This document shows, in pieces, positions 45,580 through 55,682 of a stretch of 64,000 nt of DNA (position 1 is its first letter; every line of letters starts with the position of its first letter). Where the stretch lies: the NCBI GenBank assembly GCA_963764695.1, contig CAVXTW010000026.1, forward strand, positions 334,331 through 398,330, written 5' to 3'. Below the pieces are notes generated by a model. The model was not told the origin of the DNA. It saw only the letters and a program-made list of their open reading frames with translations, and did no database searches. This DNA is from DATFRY01 sp963764695. GTDB lineage: Bacteria; Myxococcota_A; Polyangia; Haliangiales; Haliangiaceae. Position numbers and translations under genes: made by a program.

Positions 45580-46292
45580 CAGGCCCCCAGCTTCATCGGG
45601 GCGCCCTTGAGCTTGCCGCTGCCGCTCGCGCCCACGGTGCTCGACCCGGTCGCCTTGAGCTCGACCATGCCGCCCTTGACGTCGGCCCCCTCCGACGCCG
45701 TCACCTCCACCGCCTTCCCCTTGACCGTGAGCACGCCCTTGGGGCACCAGACGTTGAGCTTCCCGGTCGCCGCCGTCGCCGACACGCCGGAGCCGGCGCC
45801 CATGGCCGGCACTTCCATCGCGTTGGGCGACGAGCCCTCGGCGCCGTGCTGGCCCAGGCCGATCAGGTGGTGGTCTCCCATGTCGGTCAGGACGACCTTT
45901 GTCTTGCCGCTGTCGTCGAGGATCATCCGGTGGCCCGCGCGCGACCGGATCAGCTTGAAGTTGTTCTTGCCGTCGTCGTTTACCTCGGGCGGCGGATCGA
46001 CAGACGACCAGCCGCCACCGACGACGACGGGGTGGTTCATGTCGCCGCTGAGGAACATGATGAGGACCGTGTCCTCCACCTCCGGCAGGGTGTAGGTGCC
46101 GAACTCGCCGCCCACCATCGGCACGGCGACCGGCGCCCAGAACGACTGGTCGCGATCGCCGTCCGGCAGCCACGGATAGCGCACCTTGACCCGACCGCCC
46201 GGACCTTCCGGGTCGTCGTTCTGGGTCACGATGGCGTAGTAGATGCCGCCGCGATCGTGCGTGCCCGTGCGATCCGCGGCGCCGCCCGGCAT
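45579..46292 (-). CDS. Baseplate assembly protein V / gp5-like spike (short form)
   Basis: The 237-residue protein contains the gpV OB-fold: RVKVRYPWLPDGDRDQSFWA, VEDTVLIMFLSGDMNHPVVV and GGGWSS. A short beta-prism-like C-terminus follows (GKLNVWCPKGVLTVKGKAVE). GGGAG lies upstream of ATG 46292. With the gp27-like protein it forms the central hub and spike that pierces the target. Having two spike genes in tandem is unusual; the second is the collagen-tailed version. Confidence 0.92.
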   Translation of the reverse strand: MPGGAADRTGTHDRGGIYYAIVTQNDDPEGPGGRVKVRYPWLPDGDRDQSFWAPVAVPMVGGEFGTYTLPEVEDTVLIMFLSGDMNHPVVVGGGWSSVDPPPEVNDDGKNNFKLIRSRAGHRMILDDSGKTKVVLTDMGDHHLIGLGQHGAEGSSPNAMEVPAMGAGSGVSATAATGKLNVWCPKGVLTVKGKAVEVTASEGADVKGGMVELKATGSSTVGASGSGKLKGAPMKLGA

Positions 46293-46295
46293 GTG

Positions 46296-47393
<1,098 letters not shown>

Positions 47394-47396
47394 GGT

Positions 47397-48023
47397 CTAC
47401 TTCTTGCCGAACACCATCTCGCCCTCTTTGAGCTCGCCGTTCTCGCTGCCGGAGCTGTCGAGGACCTCACGGTGGTTGTCGCCGAACTTGTCGGGGCGCT
47501 TGCGATCCTCCTGCGTGGCCGGCTTGCCCTCCTTGCTGTAGTCGGGGCCGGTGGCGGCCTTCTTGCCCGACCCCTTGGCGGCCAGCTTGTCGGCCTGCTT
47601 CATCGTGAGCGTGACCGTGGCGCGCACCGGCGTGCCGTCCTGCAGGAACATCGTGTACTTGGTGGCCAGCGAGTCGATCACGCCCATGAACGGGGGGAAG
47701 TTCTTGCCCCAGATGAACAGGCACATGGGCGGCCGCTTCAGGTCCTTGACGATCTGCATGTACGACTCGAGCTTGGCCACGTACTCGTCGTGGACGTTGT
47801 AGCGGGCCTCGTACGTGTCGAACAGAAGCTCGACCGAGAGGTCCTTTGGCTCGGCGTCGGTGAACTCGAGGACCGGGTTGTCGGCCTTGGAGCTCTTGTG
47901 CTTGTTCCAGGGCACCTTCTTGTTGATGCTGACTTCCTTCGGGTTGAGGAAGGCCTCGACGGAGGTGCCGGCGTCGAGGTTCTTGATCATGCACTTGAGC
48001 GGCCTGGGGATGGGTCCGGACAT
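47397..48023 (-). CDS. CIS tube-initiator protein (Pvc7/CIS_tube-like)
   Basis: The 208-residue protein has the family core FLNPKEVSINKKVPWNKHK, NPVLEFTDAEPKDLSVELLF, DTYEARYNVHDEYVAKLESY, PPMCLFIWGKNFPPFMGVID and TMFLQDGTPVRATVTLTMKQ. This domain caps the hub and starts tube polymerisation; in PVC the equivalent carries a LysM domain. No LysM is visible here; the last ~60 residues are a Lys-rich tail. AGGAG lies nine bases before ATG 48023. Confidence 0.9.
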   Translation of the reverse strand: MSGPIPRPLKCMIKNLDAGTSVEAFLNPKEVSINKKVPWNKHKSSKADNPVLEFTDAEPKDLSVELLFDTYEARYNVHDEYVAKLESYMQIVKDLKRPPMCLFIWGKNFPPFMGVIDSLATKYTMFLQDGTPVRATVTLTMKQADKLAAKGSGKKAATGPDYSKEGKPATQEDRKRPDKFGDNHREVLDSSGSENGELKEGEMVFGKK

Positions 48024-48035
48024 GCTTCGTCGCTC

Positions 48036-51000
48036 CTAGCGCTGCCAGGGATCGCCGCTGCGCTCGCGCGCCACGGCCATCATGCGGCAGATCTGCTCGA
48101 ACACTTCCTGCGCGATCTTGTCGACGTCGGGCCTGCCGGGTACGGCGAGGCCGTCCTGCTTCGCGCCGTCGCCGCCCGACGGGGTGGTCGACGAGGCCTG
48201 CGTCACCGCGCGCCCTGCGCTGACCGGCGACGCGGCGATCTGGGTGCGCGGCGCGGCCGTCACCAGGGTCATCTCGGCGACCGAGATGCCGCCGCTGGCC
48301 GGTCCCGCCTCGCCCAGGTACTTGCGAGCCGCCTCCTGGAACCAGGCCATGTCCGACTCGGACACCGAGCGCTCCGGCGGGCGCGGCGCCGGTGGCGGAG
48401 GCGCGGGAGGCGGCGGCGGTGCCGGCCGCGACGAAGCGCCGGTCTCGATGTACGAAGGCTCGACCCGGGCGGACCAGCTGGACGCACGCCCGCCATCGGC
48501 CCAGGCCGCCGCGGTCGCGCGATCGGCCTGCGAATCGGACATCATCATGCTCGGGGCGACCAGGGCACCGAGCGCATCGCCCGCCCGCGCGACCGCGCTC
48601 GAGCGCGCGCTGGATCCGGCGGCGGCGGGAGTCGAGGCAGATCGGGCAGCGGATGCCGGGCCGCCGGGCAGCAGGACGGGCAGCACGGCCCAGGCTGCTG
48701 CCGCGCGCGCGCGGGCCGACAGCCCCGCGTGTCCGCTCGACCCTGCGGTCGCCGAGCGGCTGGCCAGGGCCAGCGCGCGGGCGGCGCGGGCCGAGGGAGC
48801 CAGCGGCCGCGTCTCCGGACTCTCGCCCAGCGACACGTAGACCGCGTCGAAGATCGGCCACAGCTCGCGCGGCAGCTGCGCGCGCGCGGCGTGGACCTGG
48901 CCGGACCAGGCAGCCTCGTCGCGCGCACCGGCTCGTGTCGCATCGGCCGCCGGCTCGGCGTGCAGCCGTGCAGCCTGCGCCTCGACGCGCGCGGTGTGGT
49001 CGGCGTGAGCGGCCTGCGCGGCGTCGAGTCCCGCGGCCTGCGCAGCGTCGGCGCGAGCGGCCTGCGCAGCGTCAGCGCGAGCGGCCTGCGCGGCGTCGAG
49101 TGCCACGGCCTGCGCGGATCCTGGTTCCGCGAGGCCGGTCGCGTCGCTCGCTGATGTCGCGGATGCAGCGGCGGCCGCGCGGGCCGCCTCCGCGCCGCCT
49201 GTGCCCGCCACCGCGGCGAACCCGTCGCCGATGCCCGGGCGCCATGCGGCCGCGGCCTCGGCCACGTGGCTGGCGGCCACCAGGTCGAGCGCCGCCGCGA
49301 AGCTGGGCCGCTGACTCTCGGCGCTGGACGCAGGCACACCGAGGGCGCGCGCCGCCTGGTCCGGAAGCAGGAACGCGCCGCGCGGCACGCGCGCCGGAGC
49401 GGCTCGCTCCATCGCCGTCGCCGCCGCGTGCGCGGATGGCAGGCCGCCGGCTCCGCGCTGCGCTGCTGCACGCTCGAGGCCCCCAACCTGTCCGGGCACC
49501 GTCTGCCCCGGCGCCGCGCCGCGCTGGGCGACGGCCTGCGCGCTGCCCGTCCGGAGGATGTGCGCCTCGATGGCGCGGCCGGGAGACAGCGCCTCCACGA
49601 ACACGCGGTCAACCGCCATGGCCAGCGCCATGAGATAGGGCCGTCCCGACGCGGCCAGGCGCTGGGCACGGCCGGCCTCGATCGGACCCATGCCCGCCGC
49701 GCGCGCAGCGGCCAGGAGCTCCGGCGAGAGGAAGTCGAGGGCCAGGTCCGACACGGCCAGCGTGCGCGCGTCGGCGAACGACTCGGCGCGCGTCGCCATG
49801 TCGCCCGGCCGCGGCGCCTCGCCGGGAATGCGCGCCCCGAGCGACCAGCCAGCAGACAGGTCGGCCGCACCGGCGGCCTGGCCGGCGAGCGGGCCGGCGG
49901 GAAACCCAGACGCCTGCGCGGCGATCCATGCCGCCATCGGGCCGGTCATCGCCGGCGAGCCGGTCATCGCCGTCGAGCCGGCAGACGCCGAGCCGGCAGA
50001 CGTCGAACCGGCAGACGTCGAACCGGCAGACGTCGAACCAGCAGACGTCGAGCCGGCAGACGTCGCCGCGTCGCCGGCCGACCCGGCAAGCGCACCGGCC
50101 GCCACGCCGGCCTGCGAGAGCGCCGTCCCCGAAGCATCCGCCGCAGTGCCGGCAACCTGCCCCGCGGCGGCACTCGCGAGCGGACCACGAGCGCTCGTCC
50201 ACATCGATGCGCTTCCGCGCCCGGCCGCTGCGCCCGATTCACGGAGAGACAGCCACACCGAGTCCGGCGCGCTTCCGGCCAGGCGACGCATCGTCGGGCT
50301 GCCGCCCGCCGGGTCGTGGGCCGAGTCGTCGCCGCGCGCCCCGAAGCTCGACCAGCGCGCCGCGATCGCTCCGCGGGAGAAGAACTCGCCCAGCGCGGCC
50401 AGCGACAGCGGCCGCGGGTCGAACGCCGCCTGCGGCGCGATGTCGAGCAGACCGGCGAGGATCGACGCCAGCGGCGACGAGGCCAGGCCAGCGGCCAGGC
50501 CGGGCGAGCCGCCCAGCGCGAAGCCGGCCAGCGCGCGGTCGGCCAGCGGCGTGCGGAACGGACCGACCGGCGTCGTCGGACCGGCCGGCGCCGCAGGGGC
50601 CGCGGCCCTGGCGCCCGGCGCGCCCCGGCCAGCGGCCGCTCGCGAGGCGCTCGCCGCCGCACGGACGCGAGCCCGATCCGACGCGCGCGCGCGATCGGCC
50701 GAGGCCGCCGCCGCGATGGCGCCGAACACGTCGTCCGAGACCGGCTCGTCCTGGTCGACAACGACCCCGGATCGCCCTGCCGCCGTCGATGCAGCCGCTG
50801 CGTACGCAGCCGACGGCGCCGTTGCGCCGGTGCCCGGTGGCGTGCCGCCCGGTCCACCCGCGGGGGCGACCCAGGCCGGACTCCAGTCGGTCGCACGCCA
50901 CATCTCACCCGGCACGAGCAGCGCCGGCGATGCCATCGTCATGGACCCGGCCGCGAAGCTGCGCAGCGCCGCCGGCGACGCACCGGCAAAGCGAGCCAGC

Positions 51001-52634
51001 CAGCGATCGGCCCACAGAACGTGATCGAGCGCGGCCGGACGCGCGCCGGCCGCCGCTCCGGCCGACTCGACGCCGATCGGCCCGCCGAAGTCGGCACGCC
51101 CCGGCGGCAGATCCACCGCGCGCGCCACAGCCGACGTGGCCAGAAATCCTCCCAGCCCGGCCGGCATCAGCACGCGCGGCCCGGCCGCCGGCGACATCCT
51201 CTGCTGCGATCCGGACGCCAGTCCCTCGGCCAGGAGCTCGAGCGCCCGCTCGCTGGCCGACACATGTCGGCCCGCCGCGCCGGCCATGGAACCGGCCAGG
51301 CCTGCGCCCGACAGCGCCCGCGGATCGCCCGACGCGGCGAAGCCCGCCGCGCCCTGCCCCGCCGCCCGGGCCGCTGCATCCGACGCCCGGCCAGCGGCGC
51401 CACCGGACCCAGCATCCGCCCCGGTCACCGCGCCCGCTCCGTGCCCCGCGGCCACGCGCGCCGCCTCCGCCGCACGCGCCGCCTCGCTCGCACGCTCCAC
51501 CTCGGTCGCACGCGCCGCCTCGCTCGCCCGCGCCGCCTCCGCCGCACGCGCCGCCTCGGCCGCCGACAGAGCCGCTGCAACGCCACCGCCCGACGCGCGC
51601 GCAGCACCCGACGCCGCCAGAGCCGCACCCGTGGCCGCACCCGGCACGGCAGCAGCCGCACCTGCCGCACCTGCCGCACCGGTCGCCCCGCTCGCCGGCG
51701 ACGCCCGCCGCGCCGCCGCCGCGCGCCGCTGATCCAGCTCGCGGCGCGCCGCCTCGGCCAGCTGCGCCGCCACCGCCGGATCGCGCCCACCGCCGGCCAG
51801 CTCGGTCGGCGTGACGAAGGCGAGGAGCGGCGCGGACCGCCATCCAGCGGGCTCCTCCTCGGACCGGGTGCGAAACGCAAGCTCGGCCAGAAACTCGGCC
51901 GCGCGCGCCGCGGCTCCGTCAACCATCGGCGTGTACGCGCGCCACGCCGGACTCGCCCGTCCGCCAGCGACGCCGGACCCGCCCGGAACACCAGAACCAC
52001 TGGAAGCAGCGGCCGCGCGCGACATCGCCGCGCCCGCGAATCCGGCCGCAGCCCCGCGCGCCTGCGCCGCGAACGACGGCGCCACCAGCTCGAGCGGAAG
52101 GCCGAACCCGACCGGCCGATCAGGCGCAGCACCACTGGCCGCCGCACCACTGGCCGCCGCAGCACGGGCCGCCGCACCACTCGCCGCAGCACCACTGGCT
52201 GCGCCACCAGTCGCCGCCGCCCGCGGAGCATCACCGCGCGGCGCCGCCACGGTCATCTCGCCGGCCCGCCACGCCGCCCGCACGCTCTCGTGCGTCGCCG
52301 CCCGCGCGGCCGACATCCAGTCCAGCTCGTCGCCGAACCACGGGATCGGAAACAGCCAGTTCACCGACGGGACCGCGCGATCGCGCCGCCCTCGCATCGG
52401 ATGCCCGCCCCCCAGGTACGCGGTCAGGTGGCGATCGGCGAAACGCAAGGCGCGCATCGCAGGCGCCCGCTCGGCACCTGCACCATCGGGAGCCCAGCGC
52501 TGCGCCATCGCACCGCTGGCAGTCTCGGCTCGCGCCGACGCCGCCGTGCGAAACGCAGAGCCGCCCAGCACGCTCTGCGCCGCGCGCGCGTCGCCGCTCC
52601 CTTCACCCGAGCCTCTGCCCTGCCCCGATGCCAC
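48036..52634 (-). CDS. 1,532-residue Ala-rich protein between tube and initiator, tape-measure candidate
   Basis: This very long cytoplasmic protein is dominated by Ala with Ser, Gly, Arg and Glu. It has a more ordinary N-terminal patch (SVNWLFPIPWFGDELDWMSA), several conserved-looking PxSxVWxxD and FLSPELLAAARAAGM type islands, an 11-residue repeat (AQAARADA) near residue 1180, a TSAGS repeat near 870, a Pro-rich stretch and a C-terminal KIAQEVFEQICRMM helix typical of CIS proteins encoded before the initiator. GTG 52634 lies seven bases from the tube-2 stop. Size and helical character suit a ruler for tail length; this is inference, and similar CIS loci have much shorter proteins here. Confidence 0.8.
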   Translation of the reverse strand: MASGQGRGSGEGSGDARAAQSVLGGSAFRTAASARAETASGAMAQRWAPDGAGAERAPAMRALRFADRHLTAYLGGGHPMRGRRDRAVPSVNWLFPIPWFGDELDWMSAARAATHESVRAAWRAGEMTVAAPRGDAPRAAATGGAASGAAASGAAARAAAASGAAASGAAPDRPVGFGLPLELVAPSFAAQARGAAAGFAGAAMSRAAAASSGSGVPGGSGVAGGRASPAWRAYTPMVDGAAARAAEFLAELAFRTRSEEEPAGWRSAPLLAFVTPTELAGGGRDPAVAAQLAEAARRELDQRRAAAARRASPASGATGAAGAAGAAAAVPGAATGAALAASGAARASGGGVAAALSAAEAARAAEAARASEAARATEVERASEAARAAEAARVAAGHGAGAVTGADAGSGGAAGRASDAAARAAGQGAAGFAASGDPRALSGAGLAGSMAGAAGRHVSASERALELLAEGLASGSQQRMSPAAGPRVLMPAGLGGFLATSAVARAVDLPPGRADFGGPIGVESAGAAAGARPAALDHVLWADRWLARFAGASPAALRSFAAGSMTMASPALLVPGEMWRATDWSPAWVAPAGGPGGTPPGTGATAPSAAYAAAASTAAGRSGVVVDQDEPVSDDVFGAIAAAASADRARASDRARVRAAASASRAAAGRGAPGARAAAPAAPAGPTTPVGPFRTPLADRALAGFALGGSPGLAAGLASSPLASILAGLLDIAPQAAFDPRPLSLAALGEFFSRGAIAARWSSFGARGDDSAHDPAGGSPTMRRLAGSAPDSVWLSLRESGAAAGRGSASMWTSARGPLASAAAGQVAGTAADASGTALSQAGVAAGALAGSAGDAATSAGSTSAGSTSAGSTSAGSTSAGSASAGSTAMTGSPAMTGPMAAWIAAQASGFPAGPLAGQAAGAADLSAGWSLGARIPGEAPRPGDMATRAESFADARTLAVSDLALDFLSPELLAAARAAGMGPIEAGRAQRLAASGRPYLMALAMAVDRVFVEALSPGRAIEAHILRTGSAQAVAQRGAAPGQTVPGQVGGLERAAAQRGAGGLPSAHAAATAMERAAPARVPRGAFLLPDQAARALGVPASSAESQRPSFAAALDLVAASHVAEAAAAWRPGIGDGFAAVAGTGGAEAARAAAAASATSASDATGLAEPGSAQAVALDAAQAARADAAQAARADAAQAAGLDAAQAAHADHTARVEAQAARLHAEPAADATRAGARDEAAWSGQVHAARAQLPRELWPIFDAVYVSLGESPETRPLAPSARAARALALASRSATAGSSGHAGLSARARAAAAWAVLPVLLPGGPASAARSASTPAAAGSSARSSAVARAGDALGALVAPSMMMSDSQADRATAAAWADGGRASSWSARVEPSYIETGASSRPAPPPPPAPPPPAPRPPERSVSESDMAWFQEAARKYLGEAGPASGGISVAEMTLVTAAPRTQIAASPVSAGRAVTQASSTTPSGGDGAKQDGLAVPGRPDVDKIAQEVFEQICRMMAVARERSGDPWQR
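49010..49115. repeat. 33-bp in-frame tandem repeat (AQAARADA units)
   Basis: Units resembling gcggcctgcgcagcgtcggcgcga recur every 33 bases, about three copies, encoding the 11-residue AQAARADA/AQAAGLDA motif within the Ala-rich protein. Each unit is three turns of helix, so the segment probably adds to one continuous helix. Confidence 0.75.
49975..50065. repeat. 15-bp in-frame tandem repeat (TSAGS units)
   Basis: Six near-identical 15-base units (gaaccggcagacgtc) encode TSAGS pentapeptides in the Ala-rich protein. The near identity of neighbouring copies suggests recent slippage and therefore length variation between strains. Confidence 0.8.
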
Positions 52635-52640
52635 GTCCGG

Positions 52641-53126
52641 CTATCCCGGCTTGAAGAACAGACCGCTGTGCGCGATCTCGATGGTTTCGATGGCCAGCTC
52701 GGTCTTGGACGCGTCGTAGTCCGGCCCCTCCCACTTGCAGGGCCAGCCGTCGTAGAACTCCCAGCTGCACACCGTCTTGAGCTGCGAGTCGAACTGCAGG
52801 ATCTTGCCGGCCCTGCGGATGCACTGCTCGCTGCTCTCCGCGGTCCACATCTGGCGCCACTTCAGGAGCTCCCACCCGCGCATGAAGCCGCGCTTGAGCA
52901 CCAGGTTGGGCCACTTGGTCGGACCGACGAGCTGGTGCGTGTGCGAGTTGAGCCCGCCCTCGCGGTACGGCACCACCTCCGACTCGCTCTTGAGACCGCT
53001 GACGCTCTTGAAGAACGCCGTCAACGCATCGTCGATGATGCCCGCGACGGTGAGCGAGAAGCAGAATGCCGTCAGTGGATCGCGGCGGTTGGCCGACGTG
53101 TTCGCGGCTTCGCTAGGTGGGCTCAC
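52641..53126 (-). CDS. T4 gp19-like tail tube protein 2
   Basis: The 161-residue protein carries tube-family features: FKSVSGLKSESEVVPYREGG, NSHTHQLVGPTKWPNLVLKR and GFMRGWELLKWRQMW, with a C-terminal beta-strand pair (TVCSWEFYDGWPCKWEGPDY). Tube proteins stack as hexameric rings inside the sheath. The GTG overlaps the stop of sheath 2 (GTGA), so this tube is co-produced with that sheath. At single-domain length it contrasts with tube 1 at 55683. Confidence 0.92.
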   Translation of the reverse strand: MSPPSEAANTSANRRDPLTAFCFSLTVAGIIDDALTAFFKSVSGLKSESEVVPYREGGLNSHTHQLVGPTKWPNLVLKRGFMRGWELLKWRQMWTAESSEQCIRRAGKILQFDSQLKTVCSWEFYDGWPCKWEGPDYDASKTELAIETIEIAHSGLFFKPG

Positions 53127-54874
53127 TCCCCGACTCCGGTGTTTTGCGTCACGCTGATCACGATGAACTCGGCCGGAATGGCGGGCGCGACCCCGATCTC
53201 ACACGTGAGCATCCCCCGCGATACCGCCTCCGGCGGATTCGACTCCGCATCGCATGTTACGAAGTAGCAGTCCTCGGGCTTCCCGCCGGCGAACATGCCG
53301 CGCTGGTACAGCTCGCCGAGGAATCCGGACACCATGTCGCGGACCGATTCCCAAGTCTTTTCGGTGTTGTGCTCGAACGTCACCCAGGCCATGCCGCTCT
53401 CGATCGACCGCCGCAGCATGATGAACAGCCGGCGCACGTTGATGTAGCGCCAGCGCGGATCCGATGAGGCGGTGCGCGCTCCCCACGGCCGGATGCCGCG
53501 CCCCAGCCGCATCACGTTGATCCCCTCGGCGCTGAGCACGCCGAGGTCGTCCTCGGTGACCGGCACCGTGACCTCGACCGCGTCGGCCAGCGGAAGATTG
53601 GCCGGCGCCACGTGCACGCCGTCCTGGCCGTCGCGCAGGGCGTAGAGCCCGGCCATGATGCCCGACGGCGGGATGCGGTGGATCTTGCCGTCCGGCGCGG
53701 CGACTCCGATCCACGGCCAGTAGAAGGCGGCGTAGGACGAGTCGACGCGCTGGCGCCACCGCTTGACCGCGTCAACGTCGCGCGTGCGCGGGCAATCGAG
53801 GATCGCGAACCGGTCGTGCAGGTTCTCGCACAGGTCCACGATGCTGTCCTGCACCCGCTGCACGCGCAGCTCTCCCTCGGGGCCGGGGCTGCGGTCGAGA
53901 AACAGCATGGCATCCGGGCAGGCGACGCTGGCCACCTCGTCCACCGCGACAAGGCCGAGCAGACCGAAGCGATCCTGCGGCCCGTGGTCGTGGCCGATGA
54001 AGTCCTCGGGCGTGATGTGCTCGCTGCCGTCCCGCCCGGCCGACAGCTTGGTCAGCGCGCACGGCTCCGGCATGTTGTGCGGCGGCGGCGAGTTCGAGCC
54101 CAGGTCCTCGAGCCGGATGAGGCGCGACTCCTGCTCGACAACCCGCGGCGCGTAGCGGCGCGACGACGGGTGCATCTGCAGCCCCTTGAACACCTCGCGG
54201 CGGTCGCGCAGCGACGCGTGCAGGTCGAACTCCATCACCTCGAGGTAGGTGGGGCCGGCCGAGCGGTGCGGCCCGTTGATCGGCGTCTCCGCCCCCCAGC
54301 GCAGCTGGCGCTCGGCCACCTCGGTCAGGATCACGTAGTCGGAGCGCTCGCGGTCGTAGATGCGGACCAGGGCGCCGACCCGGAAGCCGCGCGTTGTCGA
54401 CACCTGGGCCGCGCCGGCGCCGACCTCGAGGTCCTGGGTCAGGAGCGCCGTGGCCCCGGTCGAGTGCCGGAAGCTGACCCAGATGTGATTGCCCCAGCGC
54501 CCCTCGCTGTTGGCCAGCACGCGCAGGCCCGGCTTGTTCCAGTCGTCGATGGCGACCAGCTCGGCGCAGCTGGCGTGCTCGACGGTGCGCGGCGCGCCCG
54601 CCGCCGGCACGTGGGCCACCCGCACGATGTGACACGCGTGGCCGCCGTTGCGGAAGAACGACTGCACCGAGTCCGACAGGTAGTGCGTCCCGTCGTAGCC
54701 ATAGACCTCGGCGAACTCGTCCCAGCTGGCGATGCGGCGCGGAACGCCCAGCGGCCCGCGCTGCGCGACGCCGACGAAGCCGGCCACGCGCGTGTCGGCG
54801 CGCACCAGCGGCGACGGCATCGGCTCGGCATAGGCCGGATAGACGCCCGGTGGTCTCAGCAGTTCAGGACCCAA
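53123..54874 (-). CDS. Tail sheath protein 2 (long form, 583 aa)
   Basis: The protein begins LRPPGVYPAYAEPMPS and AGFVGVAQRGPLGVPRRI, then FAEVYGYDGTHYLSDSVQSF, and ends with the sheath C-terminal domain: WRYINVRRLFIMLRRSIESG, AWVTFEHNTEKTWESVRDMV, CEIGVAPAIPAEFIVISVTQ. A ~170-residue insertion relative to sheath 1 lies after residue 120 and is probably a surface-exposed domain. The TTG at 54874 has GGAG eight bases upstream. Long sheath variants in CIS loci are minor or collar/first-disc sheaths; a second complete particle is the alternative. Confidence 0.93.
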   Translation of the reverse strand: MGPELLRPPGVYPAYAEPMPSPLVRADTRVAGFVGVAQRGPLGVPRRIASWDEFAEVYGYDGTHYLSDSVQSFFRNGGHACHIVRVAHVPAAGAPRTVEHASCAELVAIDDWNKPGLRVLANSEGRWGNHIWVSFRHSTGATALLTQDLEVGAGAAQVSTTRGFRVGALVRIYDRERSDYVILTEVAERQLRWGAETPINGPHRSAGPTYLEVMEFDLHASLRDRREVFKGLQMHPSSRRYAPRVVEQESRLIRLEDLGSNSPPPHNMPEPCALTKLSAGRDGSEHITPEDFIGHDHGPQDRFGLLGLVAVDEVASVACPDAMLFLDRSPGPEGELRVQRVQDSIVDLCENLHDRFAILDCPRTRDVDAVKRWRQRVDSSYAAFYWPWIGVAAPDGKIHRIPPSGIMAGLYALRDGQDGVHVAPANLPLADAVEVTVPVTEDDLGVLSAEGINVMRLGRGIRPWGARTASSDPRWRYINVRRLFIMLRRSIESGMAWVTFEHNTEKTWESVRDMVSGFLGELYQRGMFAGGKPEDCYFVTCDAESNPPEAVSRGMLTCEIGVAPAIPAEFIVISVTQNTGVGE

Positions 54875-54963
54875 TCTCGCTGCTCCATCGCGAGCTCGAC
54901 TCCGCGTTCGAGCTCGACGGTTTCGGCGGACGGCCGCGCGGGCACTGCGCCCTCACGTCCTCG

Positions 54964-55149
54964 TCACCCCCGCTTGCGCGCCTCGTTGATCTCCTGGTTG
55001 ATGCGCGCGATCTCGCGCAACCACATGTGTCGCTCCTGGTGCTCCATGTCGAGGATCTGATCGAGCGACCAGTGGAAGTGGTAGGCGATGTACGCCATCT
55101 CCTGGTAGAGCTGCTCGCGCGGGTACGTGGCGACCGTCCACCCAGTCAC
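54964..55149 (-). CDS. DUF6760-like small CIS protein
   Basis: The 61-residue product reads YPREQLYQEMAYIAYHFHW followed by SLDQILDMEHQERHMWLREI, a pattern I recognise from small proteins between chaperone and second-tube genes in CIS loci (DUF6760). The GTG overlaps the chaperone stop by four bases (GTGA). Function is unknown; the pairing with the chaperone resembles the G/GT gene pair of tailed phages, where the second product binds the tape measure. Confidence 0.88.
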   Translation of the reverse strand: MTGWTVATYPREQLYQEMAYIAYHFHWSLDQILDMEHQERHMWLREIARINQEINEARKRG

Positions 55150-55559
55150 CCCTGGCCAGCGCGGCCCTCACCTCCCTCCTCCTCCGGCGCGATGATGCCG
55201 CCGGTGGCCATGTCGATCTCGATCTCACGGTTGCAGCCGGGACAGTTGACCTTGTGCCGCGGCGCGCCCTCCTCGTTGATCTTCCGGTAGAACTCCTGGA
55301 GGTAGGCCAGGTCGGTCGAGAACAGGTTCTCGATGGTCGCCACCGTTATATCGGACATGTCGCCGATCTTGGTGACGACGCGCGACAGCAGGACGATGAC
55401 CAGGTAGGCCCGGTTGGCCTGCACCCGGTAGTCTTGCAGCGGCACGATCTCGTCGCGCGCGGTGGCCAGACGCATCACGCCGTCGCGCTGGAGCTGGCCG
55501 GTCTCGGGGTTCGGCAGCCCCTTGGGCAGGCGAAACCGAAATTCTGTCTGAAATGCCAT
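55146..55559 (-). CDS. Tail assembly chaperone-like protein with C-terminal Zn-binding motif
   Basis: The 137-residue product starts AFQTEFRFRLPKGLPNPETG and contains QRDGVMRLATARDEIVPLQD, RAYLVIVLLSRVVTKIGDM and DLAYLQEFYRKINEEG, a conserved CIS protein annotated as tail assembly protein. A CPGCNREIEID motif near residue 115 adds two Cys, half a Zn ribbon. ATG 55559 is preceded by GGAAAG. It follows the strong hairpin at 55605-55638, which separates it from the abundant tube gene. Confidence 0.88.
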   Translation of the reverse strand: MAFQTEFRFRLPKGLPNPETGQLQRDGVMRLATARDEIVPLQDYRVQANRAYLVIVLLSRVVTKIGDMSDITVATIENLFSTDLAYLQEFYRKINEEGAPRHKVNCPGCNREIEIDMATGGIIAPEEEGGEGRAGQG

Positions 55560-55604
55560 CAGCAGCTTTCCTGGTTCGGGTCGCGACGCCGCGCTCAAAG
55601 AGGA

Positions 55605-55638
55605 GCGGCCCGCTCGGATTCCCCCCCGAGCGGGCCGC
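55605..55638 (-). terminator. Strong stem-loop after the long tube gene (partial terminator or attenuator)
   Basis: On the minus strand GCGGCCCGCTCGG pairs perfectly with CCGAGCGGGCCGC around an 8-base loop. TCCTCTTTGAG follows, a weak T tract. It sits directly after the tube stop, where a partial terminator would lower expression of the downstream baseplate genes relative to the abundant sheath and tube. Confidence 0.65.
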
Positions 55639-55682
55639 CATCATACTCAAAATCGTGTCGCGTTCGGTCGGCTGTCGCCGGA

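Noticed and set aside
49266..53267. Plus-strand open frame of over 1,300 codons opposite the Ala-rich protein, and similar long frames at 42496-46095 and 30605-32041
   Set aside because: They are antisense to genes whose Ala, Gly, Pro and Glu codons leave the opposite strand free of stops. Their translations are Arg/Ala/His-rich without family motifs, and the minus-strand genes have coupled starts and recognisable domains.
54856..54945. A 29-codon frame between DUF6760 and sheath 2 genes on the minus strand
   Set aside because: It overlaps the start of sheath 2 in another frame, lacks a ribosome site and has no distinguishing pattern; too short to support.
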